Below, piece by piece: positions 27,229-36,374 of a stretch of 64,000 bases of DNA (positions within the stretch are counted from its first letter, which is position 1; each line of letters starts with the position of its first letter). The position numbers were made by a program, and so were the translations under genes. This DNA comes from CAVSJA01 sp963728145 (GTDB lineage Bacteria > Bacteroidota > Bacteroidia > Chitinophagales > Chitinophagaceae), in assembly GCA_963728145.1 (NCBI GenBank), contig CAVSJA010000007.1:434001-498000 (forward strand). Reading direction: 5' to 3'. The notes under the pieces were generated by a model. The model was not told where the DNA came from, ran no database searches, and saw nothing but the letters and a program-made list of their open reading frames with translations.

Positions 27229-27678
27229 TCATTCATTTTGAGAATGCTGCTTCAAAATTTTTTCACTCTCGATGAATATATTTTTTCCATCCACGCGGAT
27301 GGCGTTCTCCTCTGCCAGTTCATTCATGACCCTGAAAACGGTTTCATAGGTTGTTCCTATGTAAGAGGCGAGATCCTGTCTGCTGAGGTGGATGTCAATA
27401 TGCCCTTGCGGGCTTGTTCCAAATTTTGTTTGTAAGGCCAGGAGCGCATTTGTCACTCTTCCTTTAACAGGCATATGTGCCAGGTTGCGCATTCGTTTCT
27501 CTGATTCTTTCAATTCCGATGCAAAAAACATCATCAGTTCGTATGTGAAATCGTGATTGACTTTGAGCGTTGAATTGAAAAAATCCAGATCTATAAAGCA
27601 AACTTCCGTTTCCATCAGGCAAGTAGCGGAAACAGGATAGATATTATCAGTTCCGAGTCCCCGATGCCACCTGCACAA
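27229..27678 (-). pseudogene. Crp/Fnr regulator lacking its effector domain
   Basis: The C-terminal ~140 residues of a Crp/Fnr regulator. YPVSATCLMETEVCFIDL is the end of the cNMP-type barrel, followed by the dimer helix (SELKESEKRMRNLAHM) and the HTH_Crp domain (LSRQDLASYIGTTYETVFRVMNELAEENAIRV). The first ~75 residues of the barrel are missing: sequence upstream of about 27660 is moaA coding DNA on the other strand. The only nearby start is a TTG in the junction, so the gene is probably dead. Confidence 0.75.
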
Positions 27679-27698
27679 AAATTCGGATCAATATTTCT
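27679..27698 (+). repeat. 20-bp repeat copy within moaA remnant
   Basis: AAATTCGGATCAATATTTCT, 19/20 identical to 25951-25970 in the same orientation. It codes for part of NSDQYF in the moaA remnant and lies next to the junction with the Crp remnant. Confidence 0.6.
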
Positions 27699-28033
27699 TT
27701 TCACAACATGAGATGCTTGAAACCATTTCAATGAAATATAGCATTTCCAGGTTGCCCAGGACAGCTGGTTCTACAGCCAATTATTGGAGAACCAATACAG
27801 GTCAGGCGTTTGGCATTATAGCCAACAACAGCGAGCCTTTTTGTGCAGATTGTGATCGACTGCGATTGGACAGTAATGGAAATGTATACGGATGCCTGAG
27901 CACCAATGATCCGATTTCAATCTTACATGCGAATGATCAGACCTTACAAAAGAAATTGCAACAGGCCTTGAATCAAAAGCAGAACTTACGGTTTCTTGGA
28001 AGTGAGTTGAGCATGCTGGAGATTGGGGGTTAG
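27680..28033 (+). pseudogene. moaA: 5'-truncated moaA (GTP 3',8-cyclase)
   Basis: The C-terminal ~117 residues of MoaA. The frame can be followed back to 27680 (NSDQYFFSQHEMLETIS), which matches the MoaA segment before its second iron-sulfur site. The second cluster motif is intact (PFCADCDRLRLDSNGNVYGCLS), as is the C-terminal Gly-Gly (MLEIGG). The radical-SAM domain with its CxxxCxxC motif is missing; sequence before 27680 belongs to the oppositely oriented Crp remnant. The fragment cannot make cyclic pyranopterin. Confidence 0.8.
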
Positions 28034-28132
28034 ACTTAATGGTTGCCAGTTATTGGTTATTGGTTGTTTGAGAATAGAGATTGTACTCAGAATTTTGTAA
28101 ATTCCTCATCAGTTCCATTCATCTTAAATAAA

Positions 28133-28423
28133 ATGAAACCAACACTAACGATTGAATATTGTCCAAAATGTGGGTGGCTGTTAAGGGCTGCATACATGGC
28201 CCAGGAATTCCTGACTACATTTGCCGGGGATTTGAAATCGGTAACGCTTGTGCCCAGCGATGTGAACGGCCTTTATACGATTTTCATTAACGATAAAAAA
28301 GTATTCGACAGGAAAGAGTCGGGCGGCTTCCCGGAGATAAAGGAATTGAAACAACTCGTTCGTGATATAGTCTCACCAGGTAAAAACCTTGGACATAGTG
28401 ATAAAAAACTATCAGAGCAATAA
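28133..28423 (+). CDS. Rdx (SelW/SelT-like) family thioredoxin-fold protein
   Basis: A 96-residue protein starting at ATG 28133; a longer in-frame reading from 28043 adds low-complexity residues unlike the family. TIEYCPKCGWLLRA gives the CxxC redox motif of the selenoprotein W/T/H-like Rdx family, with Cys in place of selenocysteine, followed by LVPSDVNGLYTIFINDKKVFDRK and GGFPEIKELKQLVRD, typical of the family. It is a cytoplasmic redox protein of unknown partner. It overlaps mobA by about 26 bp. Confidence 0.82.
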   Translation: MKPTLTIEYCPKCGWLLRAAYMAQEFLTTFAGDLKSVTLVPSDVNGLYTIFINDKKVFDRKESGGFPEIKELKQLVRDIVSPGKNLGHSDKKLSEQ

Positions 28424-28985
28424 TCAACATCTTCTCGGAGTAGTCCTTTGCGGAGGAGAAAGTAGGAGAATGGGAAAGGATAAAGGATTGATGCCAACAA
28501 TGGATTCCATTTGGGCAAAGCAAATTGGAGCCAAACTTGAAATGCTGAATTTAGCTGTTGTTTACTCCATAAGTCAACAACAGGAAGAACTCTATCGACC
28601 CCACATCGACAAAGGACACTTGATCACAGATTTGCCCACAGCCATGGGTCCCCTGAAAGGATTACTGAGTGTCTACTTTCGATTTCCGAGAAATGATTTT
28701 TTGGTCGTGGCTTGCGACATGCCGGATCTTCAGCAAGACACACTGCACTTACTCCTCGATGCCTACCAAAACGGTGGCAATGATTTTTATGCTTTTCAGT
28801 CTGGAGAATTCTATGAACCACTTTGCGCGCTGTATACTGCCAGTGGTTTGAACAAAATTCATTACGAAGCCAAACAAGGCAAACTTGCAGGAAAAAGTCT
28901 TCAGTCAATATTGCAAAACGGGAATACTAAAAAATTACTGCCTGGGAAAGAAGAGACTTTTAATAATTACAATAGTTTCGATTAG
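28398..28985 (+). CDS. mobA: Molybdenum cofactor guanylyltransferase MobA
   Basis: About 195 residues. It transfers GMP to Mo-molybdopterin. The nucleotide-binding signature is LGVVLCGGESRRMGKDKGLM near the N-terminus, followed by TDLPTAMGPLKGLLS and LVVACDMPDLQ (metal-binding Asp). Candidate starts are TTG 28389 and GTG 28398; GTG is preferred because little family sequence precedes it. The start lies inside the end of the Rdx gene, which suggests translational coupling. Confidence 0.87.
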   Translation: MIKNYQSNNQHLLGVVLCGGESRRMGKDKGLMPTMDSIWAKQIGAKLEMLNLAVVYSISQQQEELYRPHIDKGHLITDLPTAMGPLKGLLSVYFRFPRNDFLVVACDMPDLQQDTLHLLLDAYQNGGNDFYAFQSGEFYEPLCALYTASGLNKIHYEAKQGKLAGKSLQSILQNGNTKKLLPGKEETFNNYNSFD

Positions 28986-29030
28986 TTCGAATCAATCTCG
29001 GCTTGCATCTGATAAAAAGAATCCCTCGAT

Positions 29031-31697
29031 TTATTTCACTACTTCCAAAATATCTCTTAACCTGATATCTCTTGAAGAAGCACCAATCATGATCCTGAAA
29101 TCTCCCGGCTCTACCACCCATTTCATTTTATCGTTGAGAATTTTTAGTAAATCAGGAGTGATGAGAAAGGATAATTCCTTCTGTTCTCCTGCCTTCAAAT
29201 GAATACGCTGAAATCCTTTTAGTTGTTTTAAAGGCTGCGCGACTGATGAAACCATATCCCTGATGTATAATTGTACCACTTCATCTCCATCGCGGTTACC
29301 GATATTTTTTATTCGGAACTTTACCAATGTAGAATCATTTCTTTTTATTGTTTGCTTACTGAACTTCAAATTTTCATATTCAAATTTTGTATAGCTTAAA
29401 CCATAACCGAATGGAAACAGGGGAAGCCCGTTCAGATTTAAGTAGTCATCGTTACGACCTGTGGGTTTATGATTGTACACCAGCGGCAATTGTCCTTCAA
29501 ACACAGGAAACGTAATCGGGAGACGACCCGATGGATTGTAATCTCCGAATAAGACATCAGCCACTGCATTACCTCCTTCATCTCCCGGATACCAGATATC
29601 AAGAATAGAAGGAACATTATCTATCCACTTGTTCATGGTTATAGCACTGCCACCTACTAAAACAACCACCACGGGTTTTCCTGTAGCTGATACTTTGTTG
29701 ATCATTTCTTCCTGCCGTCCCGGCAAATTCAGATAGGCACGGTCAAGTCCTTCACCCTCTTCAAGACCAGCAACAATGATAACTGCATCTGATTTACTGG
29801 CAATGTCAGCTGCTTCATTTATTTTCATCATCCAGTCATTTTCCACGCCGATATTCCATACTAGTTTAAACCATGCAGATCCTGATGATTCATAAAACTC
29901 AACACGGATTTCATATTCTTTATCTTTTTCAAAATGATAATCGACAAGTTTAGTGCTATAGGTTTGACTCTTCCATTTATCGATCAGCAGTTTTCCATCG
30001 AGATAAAGCCGGTAACCATCATTTCCTTCAATTCCTATTTTGAATTTTCCTGTTTCAGGCGATTTCAGTTTTCCCGTCCATCTTGCTGAATAAAAATCAT
30101 AGTTGATATCCGGATGGGGAGAATATAAGGTCCATCGAAAATTTATTTCACGGTCATTCCTTGTCAAAGTCGGTGTACCGCTTAAACCCGTATTATTAAA
30201 GTAATCTCCCTGCAAACCATTTTCCTTTTTGCCATTGATAGTAACAGATAAGTTTTCAGAAGGGATGATAGAATACTCCTGATCACTGCGACCGCAACCC
30301 GGAGCAAAATGAATGTTTACCTGATCACCCAGTTTATTTTTTATCCCGTCCAGAACGTTAATCTTATTGTTTCCCTTGCCAGAGTACCCACCCAGTCTTG
30401 CTTCCATCGCATCGACGCCAATTACCGCTATGGATTTAAGGTTTTTATTCAAAGGCAAAACATTGCCTTCATTTTTCAACAATACCATTGATTCCAATGC
30501 AGCTTTTTTTGCAATGGAACGGTGTTCTGCAATTCCATTCCATTTACCTGCTTCTATTTCGTCGATATAAGGCTGTTCAAATAATCCCAGTTGGAATTTT
30601 ATATGGAGCACTCTCGCAACTGCTTCATCTATTTTCTTTTTGTCAATACGTCCATCCAAAAAAGGAGGAATAAATAATTTATAATGATCATAGCTTGTTT
30701 GGAAAACAACATCAAGGCCGTTATTAATAGCATTGGCAGAAGCATCGGGATAATCTTTGGCGGTCATGTGCAACACATTTGCTCCGCCAACAGCAGATGC
30801 GTCAGAAATGACAAACCCTTTAAAACCCATCTGCTTTTTTAATTTCACATTCAGCAGCCAGTCATTCGCCGTGGCGGGACTTCCATTTATGGAATTATAC
30901 GAAGTCATTACACTTCTTGATCCTCCTCTTTTAAAGCAGGCATAAAAGGGTGGGAGATAAATTTCTTCCAATAATCTCTCATTGTAATCGATCGGGTAAC
31001 TGTCACGGCCACCTGCGCCATTATTTATCAAAAAATGTTTGGGCGTGGTAACAACTCCTATTTTTTCAAATGCCGAAACAAAGGCAACACCCATTTCCGA
31101 AGAGAGAAATGGATCCTCACCGTATGTTTCCTCGACTCTTCCCCATCGCACATCATCTGCAATATTAATAACAGGAGAGAGGATCTGCCGGATGCCGCGA
31201 CTCTTTGTTTCTTTCGCAATGCAATCGGCAACCTGTTTCATTAATGAAGTATCCCAGGTGGCAGCTAGAGCAATAGCTTGAGGAAAAGCTGTCGCCTCAT
31301 CCCGCACCAAACCGTGCAAAGCTTCATCAAATGCAATGATGGGTATCCCCAGCCTGGTTTTCTCGACAAAGAATTTTTGAATGGCATTGATCTTTTTTAC
31401 AGTTTCCAAAGCTGTAGAACGTCCGGAATAATTCAGTAGCTGGCCTGCTGCATCAGCATTGCCCTGCGTACTTACCTGGAAGCCAAAGATTCCGTTCTTG
31501 TATTTTTCTGCCCCTTCTTTCAAATCACCAGGAATCATAAACAGCTGCCAGAATTTTTCTTCAATCGTCATTCTCTTCAGCAAATCCTTTACTCTTTCTT
31601 CAATTGGCAGCTTAGGATTTTTATATGATAAGATCGCTTGAGAAAAGCCATGAGCTGAAATCAATATAAAGGCAAGTATTACATAAATACATTTCAT
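29031..31697 (-). CDS. Secreted GH3 beta-glycosidase with PA14 insertion
   Basis: An 888-residue exported GH3 enzyme. Signal peptide ISAHGFSQ (cleavage ~20), GH3 N-terminal TIM barrel (~35-370) with KHF and the nucleophile motif GFVISDAS (Asp299), C-terminal alpha/beta domain (~395 on) split by a PA14 domain (~494-617: LQGDYFNNTGLSG, GYRLYLDGKLLID), then the rest of the domain (VVVVLVGGSA, WYPGDEGG) and a fibronectin-like end (~760-880). PA14-containing GH3 enzymes are beta-glucosidases or beta-xylosidases whose PA14 shapes the active site. Monogenic or cotranscribed with the fibre-like gene upstream. Confidence 0.9.
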   Translation of the reverse strand: MKCIYVILAFILISAHGFSQAILSYKNPKLPIEERVKDLLKRMTIEEKFWQLFMIPGDLKEGAEKYKNGIFGFQVSTQGNADAAGQLLNYSGRSTALETVKKINAIQKFFVEKTRLGIPIIAFDEALHGLVRDEATAFPQAIALAATWDTSLMKQVADCIAKETKSRGIRQILSPVINIADDVRWGRVEETYGEDPFLSSEMGVAFVSAFEKIGVVTTPKHFLINNGAGGRDSYPIDYNERLLEEIYLPPFYACFKRGGSRSVMTSYNSINGSPATANDWLLNVKLKKQMGFKGFVISDASAVGGANVLHMTAKDYPDASANAINNGLDVVFQTSYDHYKLFIPPFLDGRIDKKKIDEAVARVLHIKFQLGLFEQPYIDEIEAGKWNGIAEHRSIAKKAALESMVLLKNEGNVLPLNKNLKSIAVIGVDAMEARLGGYSGKGNNKINVLDGIKNKLGDQVNIHFAPGCGRSDQEYSIIPSENLSVTINGKKENGLQGDYFNNTGLSGTPTLTRNDREINFRWTLYSPHPDINYDFYSARWTGKLKSPETGKFKIGIEGNDGYRLYLDGKLLIDKWKSQTYSTKLVDYHFEKDKEYEIRVEFYESSGSAWFKLVWNIGVENDWMMKINEAADIASKSDAVIIVAGLEEGEGLDRAYLNLPGRQEEMINKVSATGKPVVVVLVGGSAITMNKWIDNVPSILDIWYPGDEGGNAVADVLFGDYNPSGRLPITFPVFEGQLPLVYNHKPTGRNDDYLNLNGLPLFPFGYGLSYTKFEYENLKFSKQTIKRNDSTLVKFRIKNIGNRDGDEVVQLYIRDMVSSVAQPLKQLKGFQRIHLKAGEQKELSFLITPDLLKILNDKMKWVVEPGDFRIMIGASSRDIRLRDILEVVK

Positions 31698-31841
31698 CTA
31701 TGAAATGTAATACATATAGCAGAAATTTCCGCGTTGAAATAATCTAACTGGCCAAAAGATTTTTGCGATTGGTGATGCCTTCCTGCCTTTGGAGCCACAT
31801 TTGGTAATCCTGTAAATACTTTAAGCGCAATGTGAATGATA

Positions 31842-33281
31842 TTATTGTCTATAAACAACAAAATGAAAGTTTCCATCTGCAAGAACTCCTGATAAATCAT
31901 ACAAGCGAACAAGCAGATTGCCCGAAGCGCTGGTAGTACTGGGAACAAACGGACCCGCGACAGCAGTAACTACAGTTGTATAAGTAGAAAAACCATAGCT
32001 ATGACCTGTAATATCTATAGTATAAGATCCCGCTGCCGTTCTACTTGAAGTAAAATTTCCGCTGCCGCTAAGCATAGTCCCAGTCGAAGCAATGGTACCG
32101 AACGCAATCGGCAAAAGGTTTGCGGTTCCTGTTGACGGATTGTTTACTTCACCACTAAGTCTTATGTTTCCTACAATATCCAGTTTCTCAATTGGTGCTG
32201 TTGTTCCTATTCCAACCCGCGTGTCGGCCGAGGCTCCGTTTACTCCATTGATACTACCTAATACCATACTGTTGTTTTGCGTAACATAAGCACGATAGCC
32301 GATTGCAGTTGCATTGTTGTAAATGATCCCTCCAGCCTGCGCATTGGCCCCTAATAGTGTGTTATTACTGCCCGATAAATTCTCTGAACCAGCGGAATAC
32401 CCTACAAATACATTATATATTCCTGATTCACTCTGGTATCCAGCTAATGCCCCCAGCATAGTATTTTGGTGTCCAGAAAAATAACTTGCGCCTGCGTGGT
32501 TCCCAAGCATTGTATTGTTTGAACCAACTATGTTACTTATTCCAGCCGAGCTCCCGATGAATGTGTTTTGCGACCCGTTCGAATTCAATCCTGCGGAACT
32601 CCCGATAAAGGTGTTATCATTGCCGTCAACATTCTTGTTTCCCGTCATTGTTCCGAGAAAACTATTTCGGTATCCACTCATATTCTCAAGTCCCGCACCC
32701 CCACCTATAAATGTATTGGCAAATCCGCTTGTATTTGAAAACCCGGAGGAATCTCCTGCATAGAGATTTCTGTATAGGCCTCCAATCAGATCACCCCAAC
32801 GTAAAACAGTTTTGCCATTAAGGCGATATTGTGAAGAGGAGTTTATCACGCCATTCACATCCAATCGATAGACAGGTGAAAGGACTCCAATTCCGAAATT
32901 GCCGTTCCCTCTGAAAGTAGCAATGAATGTTGAATCTGATGAAATATCCAGGTATTGCCCGACACTGAAACTTCCCGCATAATATCCCCAGAGTTGCATA
33001 TATTTTGCATTTGCAACATTGGTGAATCTTATCAGCCCTGATTGAGCCGTCGTTGAATCCTGTAATAATATTCCCGGGTGAATGGTTGAGGAGCGGTGGT
33101 TGATCTGCAATCTTCCGGCAGGTGTTGTGGTTCCTATGCCTACATTCTGAGAGTATAGATCCTTCGGCAAGCTCAGGATGGAAACGAAAAACAGGACCGC
33201 CCGGATGACCCAAAACATGACAACTCTTAACAATGACAGGTCGGACGGGAAATGCGAAAGTATTAGAGATTTTGTTCGCAT
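31842..33281 (-). CDS. Fibre-like repeat surface protein
   Basis: A 479-residue exported protein. The start is probably ATG 33218, which begins a good signal peptide (AVLFFVSILSLPKDLYSQ); the upstream 21 codons may be untranslated. It opens with the tail-fibre/adhesin motif VGIGTTTPAGRLQI, and residues ~190-330 hold about eight units with the pattern N(T/S)F(I/L)GSSAG (GNDNTFIGSSAG, GSQNTFIGSSAG, GSNNTMLGNHAG, GSNNTLLGANA), as in trimeric head-type beta structures. A second VGIGTTAPIEKLDI unit precedes a beta-rich C-terminal domain. It lacks the S74 chaperone. Probably a surface fibre or adhesin. Confidence 0.7.
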   Translation of the reverse strand: MRTKSLILSHFPSDLSLLRVVMFWVIRAVLFFVSILSLPKDLYSQNVGIGTTTPAGRLQINHRSSTIHPGILLQDSTTAQSGLIRFTNVANAKYMQLWGYYAGSFSVGQYLDISSDSTFIATFRGNGNFGIGVLSPVYRLDVNGVINSSSQYRLNGKTVLRWGDLIGGLYRNLYAGDSSGFSNTSGFANTFIGGGAGLENMSGYRNSFLGTMTGNKNVDGNDNTFIGSSAGLNSNGSQNTFIGSSAGISNIVGSNNTMLGNHAGASYFSGHQNTMLGALAGYQSESGIYNVFVGYSAGSENLSGSNNTLLGANAQAGGIIYNNATAIGYRAYVTQNNSMVLGSINGVNGASADTRVGIGTTAPIEKLDIVGNIRLSGEVNNPSTGTANLLPIAFGTIASTGTMLSGSGNFTSSRTAAGSYTIDITGHSYGFSTYTTVVTAVAGPFVPSTTSASGNLLVRLYDLSGVLADGNFHFVVYRQ

Positions 33282-33870
33282 AGCAGATAGTTTGTAGATG
33301 AAGTGTTCCTTTACAAATCTAAATTGCCGGGAACCTTTTTAATATCCCATCTTCATGTGATGGAAGTAGAATTAATTGAATTACATCGCAGCCTGTCTGC
33401 TTTATTCAGACACCATAAGCCACTCCATTTGATTCTCCGCCAGACTGATGTAGTTTTTTGAATAAAAAATCAAATAGGAAAAAATCTTTTCGTTTCTTGA
33501 CCTACCGGCCAATCGGGTTTTTCAGAATTACACTATGAGATCTTTATTTGGGGAGATTTATGTTAAGCGAATGCTACACATATCGCCAACATAAATTTGA
33601 TTTTTTGGCAAACTCCTTTTTCGTATTTATAATTCTTGACAGGGTTTATTTTCATTAAAAGGTGACCAGAGAGATTTTGGTGTAATTTGTACTACGTTTT
33701 TTTTGTGTTTTCTCCCTTGAAGTTCTCAGAGGAATAGTCGCCAATAACAGCCTGTGCCAACACCAGGTGATTTACATTTACTAACTCCGGTGGTCTATCA
33801 TTAAAAGGGATTTGCTTACTGAGCAGGTTTTGCAACTATTTTGAATTAATTTTTATGATGCCCTGTTTTT
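33282..33870. other. 589-bp intergenic region between divergent genes
   Basis: It must contain the promoters for the fibre-like gene (left) and the outer-membrane protein gene (right). A TGTAATTTG element near 33680 resembles the Bacteroidota -7 motif TAnnTTTG. No hairpin terminator or open frame of interest was seen. Confidence 0.4.
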
Positions 33871-34659
33871 ATGATTAACTGTACAGTTTTCATACAAGCA
33901 AAATTGAGAAGGTGCCTTTTCCTGGTTGTGAGCTTTAGCTTTTTGTTAAACACATCCTTCGCACAAGATTCTGCAAACAAAAAAAGTAAATGGCAATTTA
34001 CGTTGCAACCTTACCTGATGTTTCCAGCTATGAAGGGAACAGTCGGAATCGGTCAGTTACCAGATGCAGAAGTCAATGCCGATGCGAATGACATATTCAG
34101 CAAATTGCAATTTGGTGCAATGCTGTATGCTGAAGTCTACAATGATCGCTGGGCAATTACTTCTGATATCATATATATGGATCTCAGCCAGGCTGTTGAA
34201 GGTAAAATAGGTATTGTCCAAGGCGCAGCCGATGTACAACAATTAGTATGGGAACTGGCAGGATTAAGAAAATTCGATACCTGGCTGGATGCGGGAATCG
34301 GTTTCAGGTTATATAATATAGAATCCAGTTTAGAAATTGATGCTGGAGGCGGCGCAGCTCCCAAGAGTGCGAGCCTTAGCAAAACCTGGGTGGATCCCAT
34401 CGTCATTACGCGGTTTAAATTTCCTGCAGGAATGAAATGGCTATTTCAGTTCCGCGGAGATATCGGTGGATTTGGAATCGGATCGGAGTTTAGCTGGCAG
34501 ATTCAGGGTGATGTGGGCTATCGCTTTTCAAAGTTATTCGAGGCTATGATTGGCTATCGAATTATTGGAGTTGATTATGAAAACGGAAGTGGCAATGAAC
34601 GATTTCTATATGATGTCAATACGTTTGGACCTCTTCTAAGATTTGGGTTTCATTTTTAA
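33871..34659 (+). CDS. Outer-membrane beta-barrel protein
   Basis: A 262-residue exported protein: signal peptide LLNTSFAQ, then ~8-10 amphipathic strands (WQFTLQPYLMFPAMKGTVGIG, LQFGAMLYAEVYNDRWAITSDIIY, ELAGLRKFDTWLDAGIGFRLYNIE, WLFQFRGDIGGFGIGSEFSWQIQGDVGYRF) and a C-terminal Phe (RFGFHF), the usual BAM signal. No family-specific motif; probably a porin-like or structural barrel. It lies about 100 bp before the BKACE gene, so cotranscription is possible. Confidence 0.75.
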   Translation: MINCTVFIQAKLRRCLFLVVSFSFLLNTSFAQDSANKKSKWQFTLQPYLMFPAMKGTVGIGQLPDAEVNADANDIFSKLQFGAMLYAEVYNDRWAITSDIIYMDLSQAVEGKIGIVQGAADVQQLVWELAGLRKFDTWLDAGIGFRLYNIESSLEIDAGGGAAPKSASLSKTWVDPIVITRFKFPAGMKWLFQFRGDIGGFGIGSEFSWQIQGDVGYRFSKLFEAMIGYRIIGVDYENGSGNERFLYDVNTFGPLLRFGFHF

Positions 34660-34761
34660 TTGCAAGAAGGTGCAAACTATCAGGAACCAAATGGAACAAG
34701 TATAATTAGCGTTCTAGAATATCAATCGTTTCAATTTTTTCTAACCGTTAAACTATAATTT

Positions 34762-35943
34762 ATGTATTTCACCGATGATTCATTATTGCCGGAAAACCAG
34801 GCGCCACTCATGATTACTGCAGCGCCATATGGACCAATGTGGATGCCTCAGGATATCCCCCCAGAACAGAAACTGCCACTAACCTGGGAGGAGCAAACAC
34901 AGATCGCAGTCGATTGTTATAATGCGGGGGCTACCATTTTGCATATTCATGTCCGCGATCCGAAAACGGGCCATATTTCAAAAAACTTCCAGGAATACAA
35001 TGAGCAAATTGCCAGGGTGCGAAAGGCAGTACCAAAAATGATCCTGCAAATAGGAGGTTCTATCTCGTTTGCACCTGCGTCAGGAGAAGAAGAAGCATCC
35101 TTTGCAACGTTCGATGCACGTCACAAGCTGGCTGAGCTTGACCCCAAACCTGATCAGGTTACGGTTTCAATGGGAACATCGCTTTATGATCTGACTGCAA
35201 TTCATCCAGTGGATGATGCTTTTGGAGGAACAAGGTTTACTAATCCTGCGATGATTCACGCTATGGCCAATTTGGTCGCCGATGGAACTCCTGATTTCTA
35301 CATTGAGCATGTCAAACGTCTCGTTAAGAACGGCATCCAACCTTATTTTGCACTTGGTCATATCCATAGCCTCGAAATAATAGAGCGACTCATTCGCAGG
35401 GGTTATTATACAGGACCAGTAAACGGTTTTTTCAGCACAGGTGCGGGAGGAGTTTGTGGAGTGAATCCATTCGATCTGATGGAGATGGTACGTCGAACAC
35501 CTCATGGATCTTTTTTCACCTACCAGAGTACGTTCAGGCATACTCATCCTGTCTCGGCATTGATGATCGCATTAGGTCAGCATACCCGTGCCGGTATTGA
35601 GGACAATCTCTGGAACACTACAAAAGGAGTACGGATGACCACTATTGAAATGATTGAGCGACATGTGCGGATGGCAAAAGAATTGGGTCGTAGAATCGCA
35701 ACGGCTGAAGAAGCTCGTAGTATGCTTAAGATTGGAACAATGTATAAGTCTGTCGAAGAAACTCTTGCCAATATTGGGTTGCCTCCCAATCGTCATCCCG
35801 GTCACATGGGTTTCCTGGTGCATAAAACGGATGGAAGCTTTCATCCAGCTGCACAGGGCGGATGCGGACATATTCATGCAGGTGAGTGGGAAGAAGAGGT
35901 AGCTCAAGACAAGCAATTAAAACTTTCCGCAGAGTTCGTTTAA
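34762..35943 (+). CDS. BKACE-family beta-keto acid cleavage enzyme (DUF849)
   Basis: A 393-residue enzyme of the BKACE family, a zinc-dependent TIM barrel that condenses acetyl-CoA with a beta-keto acid to give acetoacetate and a new acyl-CoA, as in lysine fermentation (Kce). The N-terminal Zn motif is present as ILHIHVRDPKTGHIS; further family features are MILQIGGSISF, VTVSMGT, GIQPYFALGH, NGFFSTGAGG and the C-terminal HIHAGEWEEE. The substrate differs between subgroups and cannot be told here. No acyl-CoA partner genes are adjacent; an intrinsic terminator follows. Confidence 0.85.
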   Translation: MYFTDDSLLPENQAPLMITAAPYGPMWMPQDIPPEQKLPLTWEEQTQIAVDCYNAGATILHIHVRDPKTGHISKNFQEYNEQIARVRKAVPKMILQIGGSISFAPASGEEEASFATFDARHKLAELDPKPDQVTVSMGTSLYDLTAIHPVDDAFGGTRFTNPAMIHAMANLVADGTPDFYIEHVKRLVKNGIQPYFALGHIHSLEIIERLIRRGYYTGPVNGFFSTGAGGVCGVNPFDLMEMVRRTPHGSFFTYQSTFRHTHPVSALMIALGQHTRAGIEDNLWNTTKGVRMTTIEMIERHVRMAKELGRRIATAEEARSMLKIGTMYKSVEETLANIGLPPNRHPGHMGFLVHKTDGSFHPAAQGGCGHIHAGEWEEEVAQDKQLKLSAEFV

Positions 35944-36028
35944 TGATGATAGTATAAATGAACAAACAGGTTTGTTTATTGTGATGTAGTTAGGGTCGAT
36001 AAATTAAATGGATATTCCTGGTATTATC

Positions 36029-36073
36029 TTCGGGCATTCACAAGAATTAAGTCCTGAATGCCCGAATTTTTTT
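36029..36073 (+). terminator. Intrinsic terminator after the BKACE gene
   Basis: A perfect 12-bp stem, TTCGGGCATTCA (36029-36040) and TGAATGCCCGAA (36055-36066), is followed by seven T. Strongest rho-independent terminator in the window, 86 bp past the stop. Confidence 0.9.
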
Positions 36074-36194
36074 ATTATCTCCCCAATCGTGGTTATTTTT
36101 TATAACGGTATTGGTTATTGTACAATTTATATGATATGGTGACTTTTGCGTCTGCAAATTTTTTCACCTTATTCATTAAACTTATTAAAGAGTC

Positions 36195-36344
36195 ATGAAA
36201 TTGAAATTTATTAGCACCATTGTTATAGGTGCTTCGTTTTTTCTCATTGCTTCATGCAAGAAAGAATCCTTACCTGAAAACCAAATTGATAACGATGAAA
36301 TCCTGGCTGGCCATGCTGCGCATTTGTTTTTGTTGATAGTTTAG
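36195..36344 (+). CDS. Short lipoprotein, possibly truncated
   Basis: A 49-residue frame: a clean lipoprotein signal (VIGASFFLIASC, Cys21) then a charged stretch (KKESLPENQIDNDEILAG) and an abrupt hydrophobic end (HAAHLFLLIV). The last residues look unlike a natural C-terminus, so this may be the 5' stub of a larger lipoprotein gene cut by a rearrangement, or a genuine small lipoprotein. It is followed 30 bp later by the end of the convergent SulP gene. Confidence 0.5.
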   Translation: MKLKFISTIVIGASFFLIASCKKESLPENQIDNDEILAGHAAHLFLLIV

Positions 36345-36374
36345 GATAACAAAAGTGTGTGAAATACCTGAATT

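Noticed and set aside
32515..32763. 82-codon plus-strand frame with repeated Pro/Leu motifs
   Set aside because: It is the reverse-strand image of the fibre-like repeats, not a separate gene.
31842..33281. Prophage tail region
   Set aside because: No other phage gene (integrase, capsid, portal, terminase) is nearby and the protein has a signal peptide.
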